Counted from the first letter of the stretch, positions 7,596-19,143 are shown. The stretch: 64,000 nt of DNA from Candidatus Zixiibacteriota bacterium (GCA_040753875.1 JBFMDV010000028.1:1-64000); one strand, 5' to 3'. The notes: generated by a model from the sequence alone, not told the origin. Program-made: numbers and translations.

Positions 7596-9758
7596 TTATG
7601 GACACGACGGCAAAACGATTGCCCCTCCAAACAGGAAATCGATTAACATCTGCAGATCAGATATGTCAATAGCACCCGATGTATCGACATCGTTCTCCTC
7701 GAAGCACGGTGAGATAGCGCCACCGAAGAACAGATAATCGACCATGGCCGACAGATCCGAAATATCAACGATATCCGCCGGGTCACCATCGACATTGCCC
7801 GTTGTGCCGGTGCAGCAACAGACCTGCGACGTGCACGCAACTCCTTGTGGCTTCGGTTTGCCGCCCAGGATGCGACAGCATTCCGGATCCAACATGACAC
7901 ACTGACCTGTGGGCAGGCAGCATGCCTGCAACGGCGCACAGAGTCCTGTATGCGGAGTCCCGCCCTGCAGTGCGCAGCAAACCGGATCCATGTTGACACA
8001 CTGGCCGTTTGGCAGACAGCATGCCTGAGGTGTGCTACAAGTAGCACCCGGTTGTGGCTGGCCCCCCTGGGCCGTGCAACAGAGCGGATCCAGCGTCACG
8101 CACCGGCCATCCGGGAGGCAACATGCGACTGGGGTAGTGCACGTAGTACCAGCCCCCTGTGGCTGGCCGCCCTGCATGAGGCAGCACACCGGGTCCATCA
8201 TGGCACACTGGCCGCTTGGCAGACAGCACGCCTCAACAGCGCTACACAATGCTCCGGGCTGCGGCTGCCCACCCCGCTGCATACAGCAAACAGGGTCGAT
8301 CGTGACGCACTGACCGGTGGGCAGGCAGCAAGCGACCGGGCTGGTACAAAGGGTTCCAGCCGGTTGCGGTTGACCACCCTGGAGCAAACAGCAGCGCGGA
8401 TCGACATTCACGCACTGGCCATTCGGCAGACAGCAGGCCTGCGGCGGGTCGCACACAGTCCCGTCCCCCTGATAGACGCCGCCCAGAATAGTCTCGCAGG
8501 TTACCTGATCGGTAACGGTACACTGCAAGACGCCGACCGCATCCGGATAGCAGCAGGCTCCGGTCGGCGCTGTAGGAGCTCCGCCGGTGATGACGAATGA
8601 GAGATCCAGCGACTGCGGCTTCGGCCGACACTGGTGAATAATCAGTCCCTGAATTCTCACGTTCCGCCCCTGCAACAGATCTATGGAGACCCATTCCGGA
8701 TTGTAGTTGGGCACAACCAGGTCGAATTCGTAGTGCCCCGGCCCAAGCGTACCTCTTATGTCACGTGCGATCATAATCGACTCGTCCGTTCCCGGAAGCG
8801 GCGGAATTCGCGGCTGCGGTGGAGGGTTTCCGTCGATTGACCAGATATCGGTGGCAAAGTTGATCGCAAATATGACGGACGACGGGAAAGTCGGGTTGAA
8901 CGGAAAGATGTCGAACGCGACATGAATCTGCTTGAACCTGGTGGTGTCATACGGATGGTCGTAAAACCAGATATTCCACCAGCCCGAGGGGTACTGGTAC
9001 CATCCCAGGCCGTATGCGTCGGTGCCCGAACCGCCGGCGAAGTTACCGTTTTCATCGAAGGCGGCATCGTAGTCGTTATTGATCGGCGGAGTCGTGTCGC
9101 GCGGTTCGTAGAGATCGATCCAATTGTAATCACTCAGAGTCGCCCATACAGCGTCATCGTTCCAGTGGTTTCTGGTAGATTTCCACCCCCACTGCACCGT
9201 AACCGGGCCGGGCTGCAAGACCGCCGAGACGTTCAGCCAGTAGATTGTTCCGGAGTCCTGATGGAACCAGTCAAGCGTGTCAAGAAAGATGTTGTACTGA
9301 AAGTACTGCTGGTGGTCGTTCGCGAGCACTTCCCCGATACTCGGGTCGTACCAGCCCTCGGGAGTCTGCGCCGTCACGGGGAGGGTGATGAAGTTGAATA
9401 TCTGTCGTTCCCAGATAACCGGTCCGGGGCGGCTGTACGGAATGGTTGGAGGATTTTTGGGAATGTCCTGGTGAATGCTGACGATGAAATACTGAATCTG
9501 GCCCTCGATGTCGTTCTTCCATGAGCCCCAGAAGTGGATGTCCTTCACCCAGCCGGTCTCCGAACACATCCAGTCATCGGCGAGAACCACCGGCGCGGTT
9601 GCATTGACATCCCAGCCGGCCTCATCCGGCAATTGCGGGAAGTGCATCTTGTGACCATCGCTCGGTACCCAATCCGCGACTGCATACAGAACTCCGAGGG
9701 CGAGAATACAGACCAAGGCAAGCATCACGCGAGCAGGTGCTCTATTCCTCGTTTTCAT
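7596..9758 (-). CDS. Secreted Cys-rich repeat protein with dockerin-like tail
   Basis: This 720-residue protein has a signal peptide (residues 1-28), a beta-rich region of about 370 residues rich in Trp and Tyr, then seven tandem repeats of about 34 residues (roughly 415-650). Six of these follow the pattern ACCLPxGQC-x-x-x-DPxCC-x(10)-C, with six Cys each; the first copy is divergent. A dockerin-like tail closes the protein (GNVDGDPADIVDISDLS, then DTSGAIDISDLQMLIDFL). Dockerins bind cohesins in cellulosomes, but here the tail is more likely a general surface or assembly module. GGAG precedes the ATG, and a consensus -10 (TATAAT on the minus strand) lies at 9885-9890. The biological role is unknown. 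Confidence 0.85.
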   Translation of the reverse strand: MKTRNRAPARVMLALVCILALGVLYAVADWVPSDGHKMHFPQLPDEAGWDVNATAPVVLADDWMCSETGWVKDIHFWGSWKNDIEGQIQYFIVSIHQDIPKNPPTIPYSRPGPVIWERQIFNFITLPVTAQTPEGWYDPSIGEVLANDHQQYFQYNIFLDTLDWFHQDSGTIYWLNVSAVLQPGPVTVQWGWKSTRNHWNDDAVWATLSDYNWIDLYEPRDTTPPINNDYDAAFDENGNFAGGSGTDAYGLGWYQYPSGWWNIWFYDHPYDTTRFKQIHVAFDIFPFNPTFPSSVIFAINFATDIWSIDGNPPPQPRIPPLPGTDESIMIARDIRGTLGPGHYEFDLVVPNYNPEWVSIDLLQGRNVRIQGLIIHQCRPKPQSLDLSFVITGGAPTAPTGACCYPDAVGVLQCTVTDQVTCETILGGVYQGDGTVCDPPQACCLPNGQCVNVDPRCCLLQGGQPQPAGTLCTSPVACCLPTGQCVTIDPVCCMQRGGQPQPGALCSAVEACCLPSGQCAMMDPVCCLMQGGQPQGAGTTCTTPVACCLPDGRCVTLDPLCCTAQGGQPQPGATCSTPQACCLPNGQCVNMDPVCCALQGGTPHTGLCAPLQACCLPTGQCVMLDPECCRILGGKPKPQGVACTSQVCCCTGTTGNVDGDPADIVDISDLSAMVDYLFFGGAISPCFEENDVDTSGAIDISDLQMLIDFLFGGAIVLPSCP

Positions 9759-10062
9759 AGTAACTCCAATAGTTTGCAGCTATATGGTTTGTTTCCTTTC
9801 CAAGTGGGTTCGCTGTCAAATAGCACAGCGGCGGGCGGACCATGTACGCTGACCATATCGGTGCGACCTTGAGCTTGAGATTAAATTATACTGTGAAAAC
9901 CAGTTTGCTCTGAAACAACAGAGAAATCAGACGCGGAATTCGAGATGTTCGAGTGCGAGTCTCAGAGCATCGCCCAGATGTCAGTCAATGTGCTTTAATG
10001 TAAACTATTCCGGTCTATATTGTCAAGGCTTTTTTCAGGAGAGGTGAAGCAAATGCCGGGGG
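9759..10062. other. Gene-free upstream region
   Basis: There is no gene here. It carries the leader of the minus-strand gene at 9758, with a TATAAT hexamer on the minus strand at 9885-9890 but no clear -35 partner. The remainder up to the first 118-bp repeat shows nothing recognisable. Confidence 0.5.
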
Positions 10063-10180
10063 GCTTCGTGCCGCACCTACCAGGTGCGTTTGCTGCAAGC
10101 GAACCCGGCAACGTCAAAGTCTGACGGCGTGTGTTCGATCACCCAAGAGGTCACGGAGAATTCTCACCTTTCAGGTGAGG
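10063..10180 (+). repeat. 118-bp palindrome-ended element, copy 1
   Basis: The left end holds the palindrome GCACCTACCAGGTGC (10073-10087) and the right end CTCACCTTTCAGGTGAG (10163-10179), with a 75-bp spacer. Further copies of exactly the same length lie at 11065, 11300 and 11841. Half copies flank the RAYT gene at 10283. Confidence 0.9.
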
Positions 10181-10190
10181 TACAGGCACG

Positions 10191-10880
10191 GTTCGTGCCG
10201 CACCTGCAAGGTGCGTTTGCTCTGAGCAGAACCGGAAATTTCACTGACAGTATCTGTCAGTCCCCCCTGATAGTTTGTTTCCGTGACGGTAAAGCACTTC
10301 GAACACGATGGACGAGCCCGGTTTGTGACATTCAGCACACACCGCCGGTTGCCGATGCTCACCAACAACGTATTTAGAGGCGCTGTGGCCGCATCGATCG
10401 AATCGGTCTGCCGACAGACGAACTGCCAGTTATTGGCATGGGTCGTCATGCCTGAGCATGTGCATCTCGTGCTTGTCCCACCGCTTGATGTGAAGATCGG
10501 GGCGGTAATTGGAGAAATCAAGAAACGCTCAGCGAAGATTATTCACGAGGTACTCGTGCGTCACAACAGCCCTTTGCAACAGCGACTCACCATCGTCCGC
10601 GACGGCGAGCCGAGGTTTGTATTCTGGATGAGGCGATGTTTTGATTATAATTGCCGGACTGAGGAGGGAGTGCGTCGAGCCATCGCCTACTGCCATTGGA
10701 ACCCTGTCAAGAGAGGGATGGTGCGGGCTCCAGAGGACTATGTTTGGTCGAGCGCCAAGTGGTATGGGGACGGCGCAGATGTAGAATAGAGATTGTGATT
10801 CTGTGAAACATCTCGTTCTTGCGCGTGTGCGAGAGATTGCGTGACGGACGGAGAATACACACCTTTCAGGTGAGGCACAG
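10191..10880 (+). mobile_element. RAYT/IS200-like element with palindromic ends
   Basis: The left half of the 118-bp repeat (10191-10235, palindrome GCACCTGCAAGGTGC) and its right half (about 10847-10874, ACCTTTCAGGTGAGG) flank the Y1 transposase gene at 10283-10789. Similarity to the 118-bp repeats covers about 45 bp at the left and 30 or more at the right and stops at the gene. The whole therefore looks like the autonomous parent of the 118-bp elements. This layout resembles IS200/IS605-type and REP-RAYT systems; boundaries are approximate. Confidence 0.7.
10283..10789 (+). CDS. REP-associated tyrosine transposase (RAYT, Y1 family)
   Basis: This 168-residue Y1-type (HUH) transposase starts at GTG. 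It carries the opening motif RFVTFSTHRRLPML, the metal-binding HUH pair in MPEHVHLVLVPP (near residue 55), and the helix with the likely catalytic Tyr in AIAYCHWNPVKRGMV (near residue 135). The family makes single-strand cuts at short palindromes through a covalent 5'-phosphotyrosine and acts on REP or IS200-like ends. Both motifs are intact, so it could be active. Palindromes lie on both sides, and four non-coding elements with the same ends lie within 1.9 kb. No ribosome-binding site is evident before the GTG. Confidence 0.9.
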   Translation: MTVKHFEHDGRARFVTFSTHRRLPMLTNNVFRGAVAASIESVCRQTNCQLLAWVVMPEHVHLVLVPPLDVKIGAVIGEIKKRSAKIIHEVLVRHNSPLQQRLTIVRDGEPRFVFWMRRCFDYNCRTEEGVRRAIAYCHWNPVKRGMVRAPEDYVWSSAKWYGDGADVE

Positions 10881-10885
10881 GGCAA

Positions 10886-11064
10886 GGCCACCAGTTTCTT
10901 CTGACCCCAGTGCGGATGCGCCGATCGAGCCTCGACGATAGCCTCTTCGATCAATGCCGACACCGCACGAGGCGAGTGATGAGGAACGCGCGATCGGTCC
11001 TGCAGTCCCGCATCCCGTCCTCCTCATACCGCCGAACCCACTTGTAGCTGGTCTCACGGCTGAC
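10886..11064 (-). pseudogene. IS481-type transposase fragment, frameshifted
   Basis: The minus strand encodes VSRETSYKWVRRYEEDGM in one frame and then, after a single-base slip, GLQDRSRVPHHSPRAVSALI and EARSAHPHWGQKKLVA in another. Together these match the helix-turn-helix N-terminus of IS481/IS3-type transposases. Restoring one G in the ATGCGGGACTG stretch would rejoin the frames. The fragment fills exactly the space between the right end of the RAYT element and copy 2 of the 118-bp repeat. It has no start, no catalytic domain and no function. Confidence 0.7.
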
Positions 11065-11182
11065 GCTTCGTGCCGCACCTACCAGGTGCGTTTGCTGCAA
11101 GCGAACCCGGCAACCTCAAAGTCTGACTGTGCGTGTTCGATCACCCAAGAGGTCACGGAGAATTCTCACCTTTCAGGTCAGG
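11065..11182 (+). repeat. 118-bp palindrome-ended element, copy 2
   Basis: It has the same length and order as copy 1. The left palindrome is intact; in the right one the arm reads AGGTCAGG in place of AGGTGAGG. It abuts the broken IS481-type transposase fragment. Confidence 0.88.
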
Positions 11183-11232
11183 CACAGGCTTCGGGTTCCG
11201 CGCTACGTGACATTTCTCGGCTGGAATCTGAC

Positions 11233-11250
11233 CCCACCGCAAGCGGTGGG
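11233..11250. repeat. Short palindrome of the CCCACC family
   Basis: CCCACCGC-aa-GCGGTGGG is a perfect 8-bp stem lying between two 118-bp elements. It is identical in both arms to the palindrome at 7423-7440. Confidence 0.65.
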
Positions 11251-11299
11251 GCACCGAGTGACGCCTCTGCGCTTAAATATGAGACAGTCAGAGAGTATG

Positions 11300-11417
11300 G
11301 CTTCGTGCCGCACCTACCAGGTGCGTTTGCTGCAAGCGAACCCGGCAACCTCAAAGTCTGACTGTGCGTGTTCGATCACCCAAGAGGTCACGGAGAATTC
11401 TCACCTTTCATGTCAGG
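11300..11417 (+). repeat. 118-bp palindrome-ended element, copy 3
   Basis: The spacer and left palindrome are essentially identical to copy 2. The right palindrome is degraded (TTTCATGTCAGG). The 160 bp that follow (11418-11577) hold no gene. Confidence 0.88.
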
Positions 11418-11577
11418 CACCGCGGCCGGCAACAGATCCCACATCCCACCATGAATAGTGGGCCACCGGCCTGAATTAGTCGTCATACGGTAGTAACACT
11501 TCCACGGATTACTCTGATTTGCCCAAAATCAAGCACTGCAATTACACAAACCCTATTCATAGTGTAATGCTCCCTAT

Positions 11578-11840
11578 TTAGCCAGCGTTTTCTAAGAGAG
11601 TCCTCGTGGTCAGGTTATAGGTTTCTTCGACCCGGTTGGGGGTCCGGTATCCCAGCGCCGAGTGTAACCAGGTCTCGTTATAGGTTTCGATCCACTGGTC
11701 GAGGGCGGCCGATAGTTCATGTGGGTCGCGCCATTCCCGTAACCAGATCAGTTCCTCTTTGAGCGCCCGCATCATCCGCTCAGTGACGGCGTTTCCTTTC
11801 GGGTTGTTGTAGCTGGTGAAGGCCTGATGAATCCCCAATA
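11578..11840 (-). pseudogene. IS3/IS481-type transposase, C-terminal fragment
   Basis: The peptide LLGIHQAFTSYNNPKGNAV followed by TERMMRALKEELIWLREW and HSALGYRTPNRVEE is the end of an integrase-core (rve) transposase, including the region of the third acidic catalytic residue (T-E-R-M). The frame ends at a TAA. Upstream it stops abruptly at copy 4 of the 118-bp repeat at 11841, and the missing N-terminal part is not recognisable beyond that repeat. The gene is broken. Confidence 0.78.
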
Positions 11841-11958
11841 GCTTCGTGCCGCACCTACCAGGTGCGTTTGCTGCAAGCGAACCCGGCAACCTCAAAGTCT
11901 GACTGTGCGTGTTCGATCACCCAAGAGGTCACGGAGAATTCGCACCTTTCAGGTGAGG
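11841..11958 (+). repeat. 118-bp palindrome-ended element, copy 4
   Basis: The left palindrome and spacer match copies 2 and 3. The right end reads CGCACCTTTCAGGTGAGG. It sits against the cut end of the transposase fragment at 11578-11840. Confidence 0.88.
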
Positions 11959-12513
11959 CACCGGGGCTATGACGGGGTCTTGACCTACACGACTCTCTCG
12001 AATCAGCGGGAGGGTCCGTTGAAACATAGAGTGTAGCGGTCCAGTATGCAAATGGAAAGTGCGTGGGCTTAGAGGTAGGGACCTGGTTAGTAATCAGTAA
12101 GTCGGGGAAGCCGGCCACGCACAGGACAAGATAGCACACCGTTAATCGGAGCAACCGACCGCGAGGCGGTGGGCCACCCGACCCAGCGGTGTCCCATGGC
12201 TTATTTGGGTTCGTTTTTGGGTCTGCTTCGGCGTATCTTGTTGTCGCACAATGACCGATTGGGTTCGTTTTGTTGTTTTTCAAATTTCGCAATGCACTTC
12301 TTTCCCGTGGCTGCATGTGTGAACGGACAAGTTTCGCCACAGAAGGGGGGGCAAATCAATGTCAGTACAAAGTCTGTAGGGAAAGTGCGGCAAAGGGGCG
12401 GGCCACTGGCTGGCGGAGAATGGATAGAAGAATCTCAATTTCCCTCTTGACACGTGGGGAGTGGGTATTCGTTATATTTAAATAAGACGAGGGATCGACC
12501 TCGGGAGGTTTTT
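11959..12513. other. Gene-free stretch before the lipoprotein gene
   Basis: There is no credible gene; short open frames here have no family resemblance and poor starts. A partial CCCACC-type palindrome lies near 12158-12178. A TTGACA at 12447-12452 and a TATATT at 12473-12478 precede the lipoprotein gene, but their 20-bp spacing is too long for a normal promoter. Confidence 0.5.
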
Positions 12514-13569
12514 ATGGACATGGGAATGAAGGTCGCAAGTGTGACACGCACTCTGGCTTGCGCGGTAGTCGGCATACTCCTGCTCTCGTGCAGTGACGGG
12601 CCGACAAGACCGAGACCGCCCCAGAAGGAGTATCCGTTCTATTTCAGGGCGAACGCGTTTACTTATTATCGCTTCCATCCGGTCTCAAAACAGATAGACA
12701 CAATCGTACTGCCATATCGTTCGTTTCCAAACATTGCGGTGTCGACTGATGGTAAGCGGCTTTACATACCATATGGGAATTCCACCGTGGTTGTGGGCAC
12801 CGACTCGTTTGCCTTCATAGCGGAATTACCCTACCCCAGTACTGGTGGTGTGGCAGTTTCTCCAGACGGCAAGTTGGTGGCAATACAAGGCACTGATCTG
12901 AATATTCTGCGCACATCCGATTACTCGGTTGTATACACAGATACGACCAGCTCGGAGTTGGTGGGGGATTTCTCGGCTGATGGCAGGCACTTCTATGGCA
13001 GGGGGGATTGTCAGCATATCTACAAACTCAATCCTTACAACGGCATTCGGGAAGTTGAAATGCAATTCCCCTCAGAATGTGTCACGAGGTTTGTACCGTC
13101 AATTGACGAGACCAAGTGGCTACTCTATCTACATGTCTCGACTTTCGACCATTTCTTCCAGGTCTACGACGTTGCGAGCGATTCAATAGTGTTCAGCCTG
13201 TATATCACACCGGGTCAGGGCTGGATTGTTGTCACTTCTGACGGCAGGTACGCATTCATATCAAATCCGGGAACACCCTTGTTCGGTCCTCCTCCTCCAT
13301 CATCGTTTCTGATGTTTGATATTCAGAACAACGTCCTCTACAAAGAGATTGACACGTATGGCCTGATAGGGGACAGCATCCGAGACTACCTGCCGATTGG
13401 CGCGATGGCTGTCTCACCCGATGGGAAGATACTGGTGGCAGCCCGAGCGTACGCGGCGGGAAACGGCGATTTCATAGTGTTTGATATTCAGACAGAACTT
13501 ATCACAGAGAACTACTTCGTGGGCAGTGCGGCGGCACTGGTTTGGATTACGTGTCAGGCTGCACCCTAA
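12514..13569 (+). CDS. Beta-propeller lipoprotein
   Basis: This 351-residue protein has a lipoprotein signal (hydrophobic stretch ending in the lipobox LLLSC, Cys near residue 27), so it should be anchored to a membrane. The rest consists of propeller-like repeats of the form VSTDGKRLYIPYG, VSPDGKLVAIQG and VSPDGKILVAARA, as in YVTN/WD40-type surface proteins. The ATG at 12514 was chosen because GGGAGG lies just upstream and the signal sequence follows. The subtilase-type pseudogene begins 17 bp downstream, so the two were probably one transcript. The ligand is unknown. Confidence 0.8.
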   Translation: MDMGMKVASVTRTLACAVVGILLLSCSDGPTRPRPPQKEYPFYFRANAFTYYRFHPVSKQIDTIVLPYRSFPNIAVSTDGKRLYIPYGNSTVVVGTDSFAFIAELPYPSTGGVAVSPDGKLVAIQGTDLNILRTSDYSVVYTDTTSSELVGDFSADGRHFYGRGDCQHIYKLNPYNGIREVEMQFPSECVTRFVPSIDETKWLLYLHVSTFDHFFQVYDVASDSIVFSLYITPGQGWIVVTSDGRYAFISNPGTPLFGPPPPSSFLMFDIQNNVLYKEIDTYGLIGDSIRDYLPIGAMAVSPDGKILVAARAYAAGNGDFIVFDIQTELITENYFVGSAAALVWITCQAAP

Positions 13570-13586
13570 AGGAATGGAGGTGTAGA

Positions 13587-15419
13587 ATGAGGGTCGAGAG
13601 GTTCATCTGGTTAGTGTCGGTCGTGATAGCAGTACTTGCGGCTGGCATTCGCGCGCAGTTCTATCACGGTACTGATGGGATGGTACCTTTGGGGATCGAT
13701 TCGACAAAAGTGGTCGTCAAATTTGATATTGGATCTTCTCAGCAAGACGTATTGTCACGGATTGCCCGGATTGTCTCGGCTGTCCCGGATACGAACATGC
13801 TTCCGGGATTTGTGGCGTGTTCATTGTCCGTTACGGACGGTTGCACGGCATTCCTGGATTCGCTAAACGGAGTTGAGGGGATATACCTCGGGGAGCCATA
13901 TTACTACTTCGAGAGCGGTCTGGCGGCGCCGGTCGGCGAAACGTTTGTTGCGGCGTTCAACCGTGACCTCTCCCAGTCGCAGATCGACAGCATTAACCTT
14001 CGGTATCGAGTTGTCATTGACCACGCGTTGGAAGGGATCGACAACGTATTCATTCTTCGGAACACCGATTCTTCAGGGTACCGACTATTAGATATCACGA
14101 ATCTGTACCATGACCTGCCGGAAACCCGTTACGCTGATCCCCAGTTCGGAATTCAAGCGCAGCCGATGGCATACAAGCTGTTCGACTATTATCATCCATA
14201 TCAGCCGCACACCAAGAAAGTAATCGGTACATTCAATAGCGCGTCGGTCTGGGACTTTGCTGGCCTGACTAACCCAGTTACAGTGGCAGTGATCGACGAT
14301 GGTGTTAACTCGCACGAGGATTTGCCGGCTTCCCGTTTGCTTGCGGGACGTGATTTCTATCCTCCCGGCGGTGGGGATTATAACCCTCAACCCGGGGCAC
14401 TGCAGAGCCACGGCATATCGTGCGCCGGCATAATAGGAGCTTCTCACACGACTGACAGCTTGACAGGGACGCAGACAAGCAGCGGAATATTGTCTCTTAA
14501 CCCGTACGTAAAGATTCTACCTGTGAAGATATTTTCCGATGAGGGCGATGGGATGACGGCGGAGGAAGATGCTCCCGCAATCTATTGGGCGTACGAGAAT
14601 GGCGCAGACATACTTTCGTGCAGTTGGGGATTTTTGCCAGGTACTGATGATCAAACTCTCAACGACGCGCTTCACGCGGCATACGACAATGGTCGCTTTG
14701 GGCGTGGCTGCCCAGTGATATTCAGTTCCGGGAACAATGATAACAAATTCCCTGTGTCGTATCCGGCCCGATTACCTTTTTGTTTCGCCGTCGGCGCCAC
14801 GCATTTGAACGACACCCGCTGGGAGTACAGCAGCTAGGGGGCTGACCTTGACCTCATGGCGCCAAGCGGCAATGTGTGTCTGCGGGGGGACGTCTGGACT
14901 CTGGACCAAATGAGTACTACGGGATTCAATCCGAATGTGGATTCACTTTGTGGTTCCTCTATCACCTGGAATTGCAGCAGCCCCAATGATTTCGACTACG
15001 ATTGTCATTTCGGTGGGACTTCTGCTGCCTGCCCGGTTGTGTCCGGCACTGCCAGCCTTCTTTTGTCGAGAGACTCGATGCTCACGTCTGACCAAGTTTA
15101 TGATATCCTCCGTTACTCGGCCGTGCCGCTTGGTGTGACGGTGCCGAATGATACGTTCGGCTATGGCCGGGTCGATGCCTTTCGGGCTGTGCTGTCGATT
15201 TCACACGGCGACGCCAACAATGACGGCGCCATTGAAATAGGCGACCTCACTGCCATCGTTGATTACGTCCTTCTTAACGGTCCAGATTTCTTTCCCAGTC
15301 ACCTGCTTGGAGATTGCACCTGCGACGGCTTGGTCGACATTTCAGATATCCAGCTTTTGGTCGATTACGTGATGCTCGGAATCGGGGACCCGCCCGTTAA
15401 ACCGTGCTACGAGTTCTGA
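13587..15419 (+). pseudogene. Subtilase (S8) with dockerin-like tail, broken by an in-frame TAG
   Basis: The full frame spans 611 codons and includes a TAG at 14835-14837 (codon 417). It has a signal peptide, a propeptide-like region, and an S8 domain with Asp237 (VIDDGVNSH), His275 (SHGIS), an oxyanion Asn in FSSGNND, and Ser479 (GGTSAACP). The tail carries two dockerin-like motifs (GDANNDGAIEIGDL and CDGLVDISDIQLLVDYV). The TAG falls between the oxyanion Asn and the catalytic Ser in the context EYSS-stop-GADLDLMAP; subtilases often have Tyr here (SxYG), so a TAC or TAT codon probably became TAG. GGAGG precedes the ATG. Termination there would remove the nucleophile. Confidence 0.85.
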
Positions 15420-15502
15420 CTCAGCGCTTCTGTTAAGGTACAGGTGTCGGATTACACTTGTCTACGTTTGGCTGGATGAGCAGGGAGTGACGGGAGACGA
15501 CC

Positions 15503-15534
15503 AAAACAAAAAAACCCCCTCTTGCGAGGGGGTT
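15503..15534 (-). terminator. Terminator of the rRNA operon
   Basis: The stem AACCCCCTC-ttgc-GAGGGGGTT (15513-15534) is followed on the minus strand by TTTTTTTGTTTT. It lies just past the 5S gene. The other side has TTTGATTT, so weak action on the plus strand is possible. Confidence 0.85.
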
Positions 15535-15541
15535 TGATTTA

Positions 15542-15657
15542 CCCCGGCGGCTTTCTACTCTCCCACACCCTCTCAGGTGCAGTACCATCGACGTTGACAG
15601 GCTTAACTGCTGTGTTCGGAATGGGAACAGGTGTGACCCTGTCGCTATCGCCACCGA
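15542..15657 (-). rRNA. rrf: 5S ribosomal RNA
   Basis: The minus strand has the 5S landmarks GGTGGCGATAGCG at the 5' end, CCCATTCCGAACAC in loop B-C, and GGGAGAGTAG near the 3' end. The length of about 116 nt is normal. The ends are set by similarity and may be off by a few bases. Confidence 0.93.
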
Positions 15658-15678
15658 GAATATCCGTGGCCTGCGGCT

Positions 15679-15710
15679 GAGATTGCTTCGGCGAAGCGCC
15701 TCGCAATGAC
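15679..15710. repeat. 32-bp direct repeat in the 23S-5S spacer, copy 1
   Basis: The repeat runs from GAGATTGCTTCGGCGAAGC to CCTCGCAATGAC and is identical to the copy at 15841-15872. It can fold on itself through GCTTC-GGC-GAAGC and ATTGC/GCAAT. The motif resembles a palindromic element dispersed in many bacterial genomes. Confidence 0.85.
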
Positions 15711-15840
15711 ACGGTGTCGGACCATGCAGGCCGTAACATTCTGATAGCAGTAAGAGATACTCGAGGTATCGCCCAAGAGGCGGCGCGAGGGTACGCATGC
15801 CGGGATGCGCTTTCAAGTAGGAGTCGCAAACTTTCTAACC

Positions 15841-15872
15841 GAGATTGCTTCGGCGAAGCGCCTCGCAATGAC
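15841..15872. repeat. 32-bp direct repeat in the 23S-5S spacer, copy 2
   Basis: It is an exact second copy of the repeat at 15679-15710, in the same orientation, with 130 bp between them. Confidence 0.85.
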
Positions 15873-15894
15873 TCGGTAGTAGAAATTTTACGAT

Positions 15895-18893
<2,999 letters not shown>

Positions 18894-18988
18894 TCGAAAA
18901 CCTACTTGGAAGAGCATTCCTTCGGCATACGCATTCCTGCGCAGCCTTTTGGAAGATACCCTTGACGTATCTCTTTACTACTATTCAG

Positions 18989-19001
18989 TTGTCAAAGAAC
19001 C
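18989..19001 (-). promoter_or_regulatory. boxA-like site before 23S
   Basis: GGTTCTTTGACAA on the minus strand resembles the rRNA antitermination boxA. The same 13 bases occur ahead of 16S at 21089-21101. Two copies, one before each large rRNA, fit known rRNA antitermination. Confidence 0.6.
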
Positions 19002-19059
19002 GTTGATGCCCGAAGGCATCGTGTATCGGTTATGATACAAAGTTACGTTTTTGCAAATC

Positions 19060-19132
19060 TGGAGATGACCGGGATCGAACCGGTGACCTGTGGCTTGCAA
19101 AGCCACCGCTCTCCCAACTGAGCTACATCCCC
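19060..19132 (-). tRNA. tRNA-Ala (UGC)
   Basis: The 73-nt cloverleaf has acceptor GGGGATG paired with CATCTCC, discriminator A, T-loop GGTTCGATCC and anticodon TGC. CCA is not encoded. It lies in the 16S-23S spacer. Confidence 0.95.
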
Positions 19133-19143
19133 GACCGAATCAA

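Noticed and set aside
10063-11958. The four spaced 118-bp repeats as a CRISPR array
   Set aside because: The repeats are too long, the intervals are irregular (hundreds of bases), there are no cas genes, and two junctions lie in broken transposases.
12169-12450. A 93-codon open frame upstream of the lipoprotein gene
   Set aside because: It has no family resemblance, no ribosome site, and begins within repeat-derived sequence.
14835-14837. TAG in the subtilase gene as pyrrolysine or programmed recoding
   Set aside because: TAG is an ordinary stop elsewhere in the window (for example at 123-125), and nothing here suggests Pyl genes. A Tyr-to-stop change is simpler.
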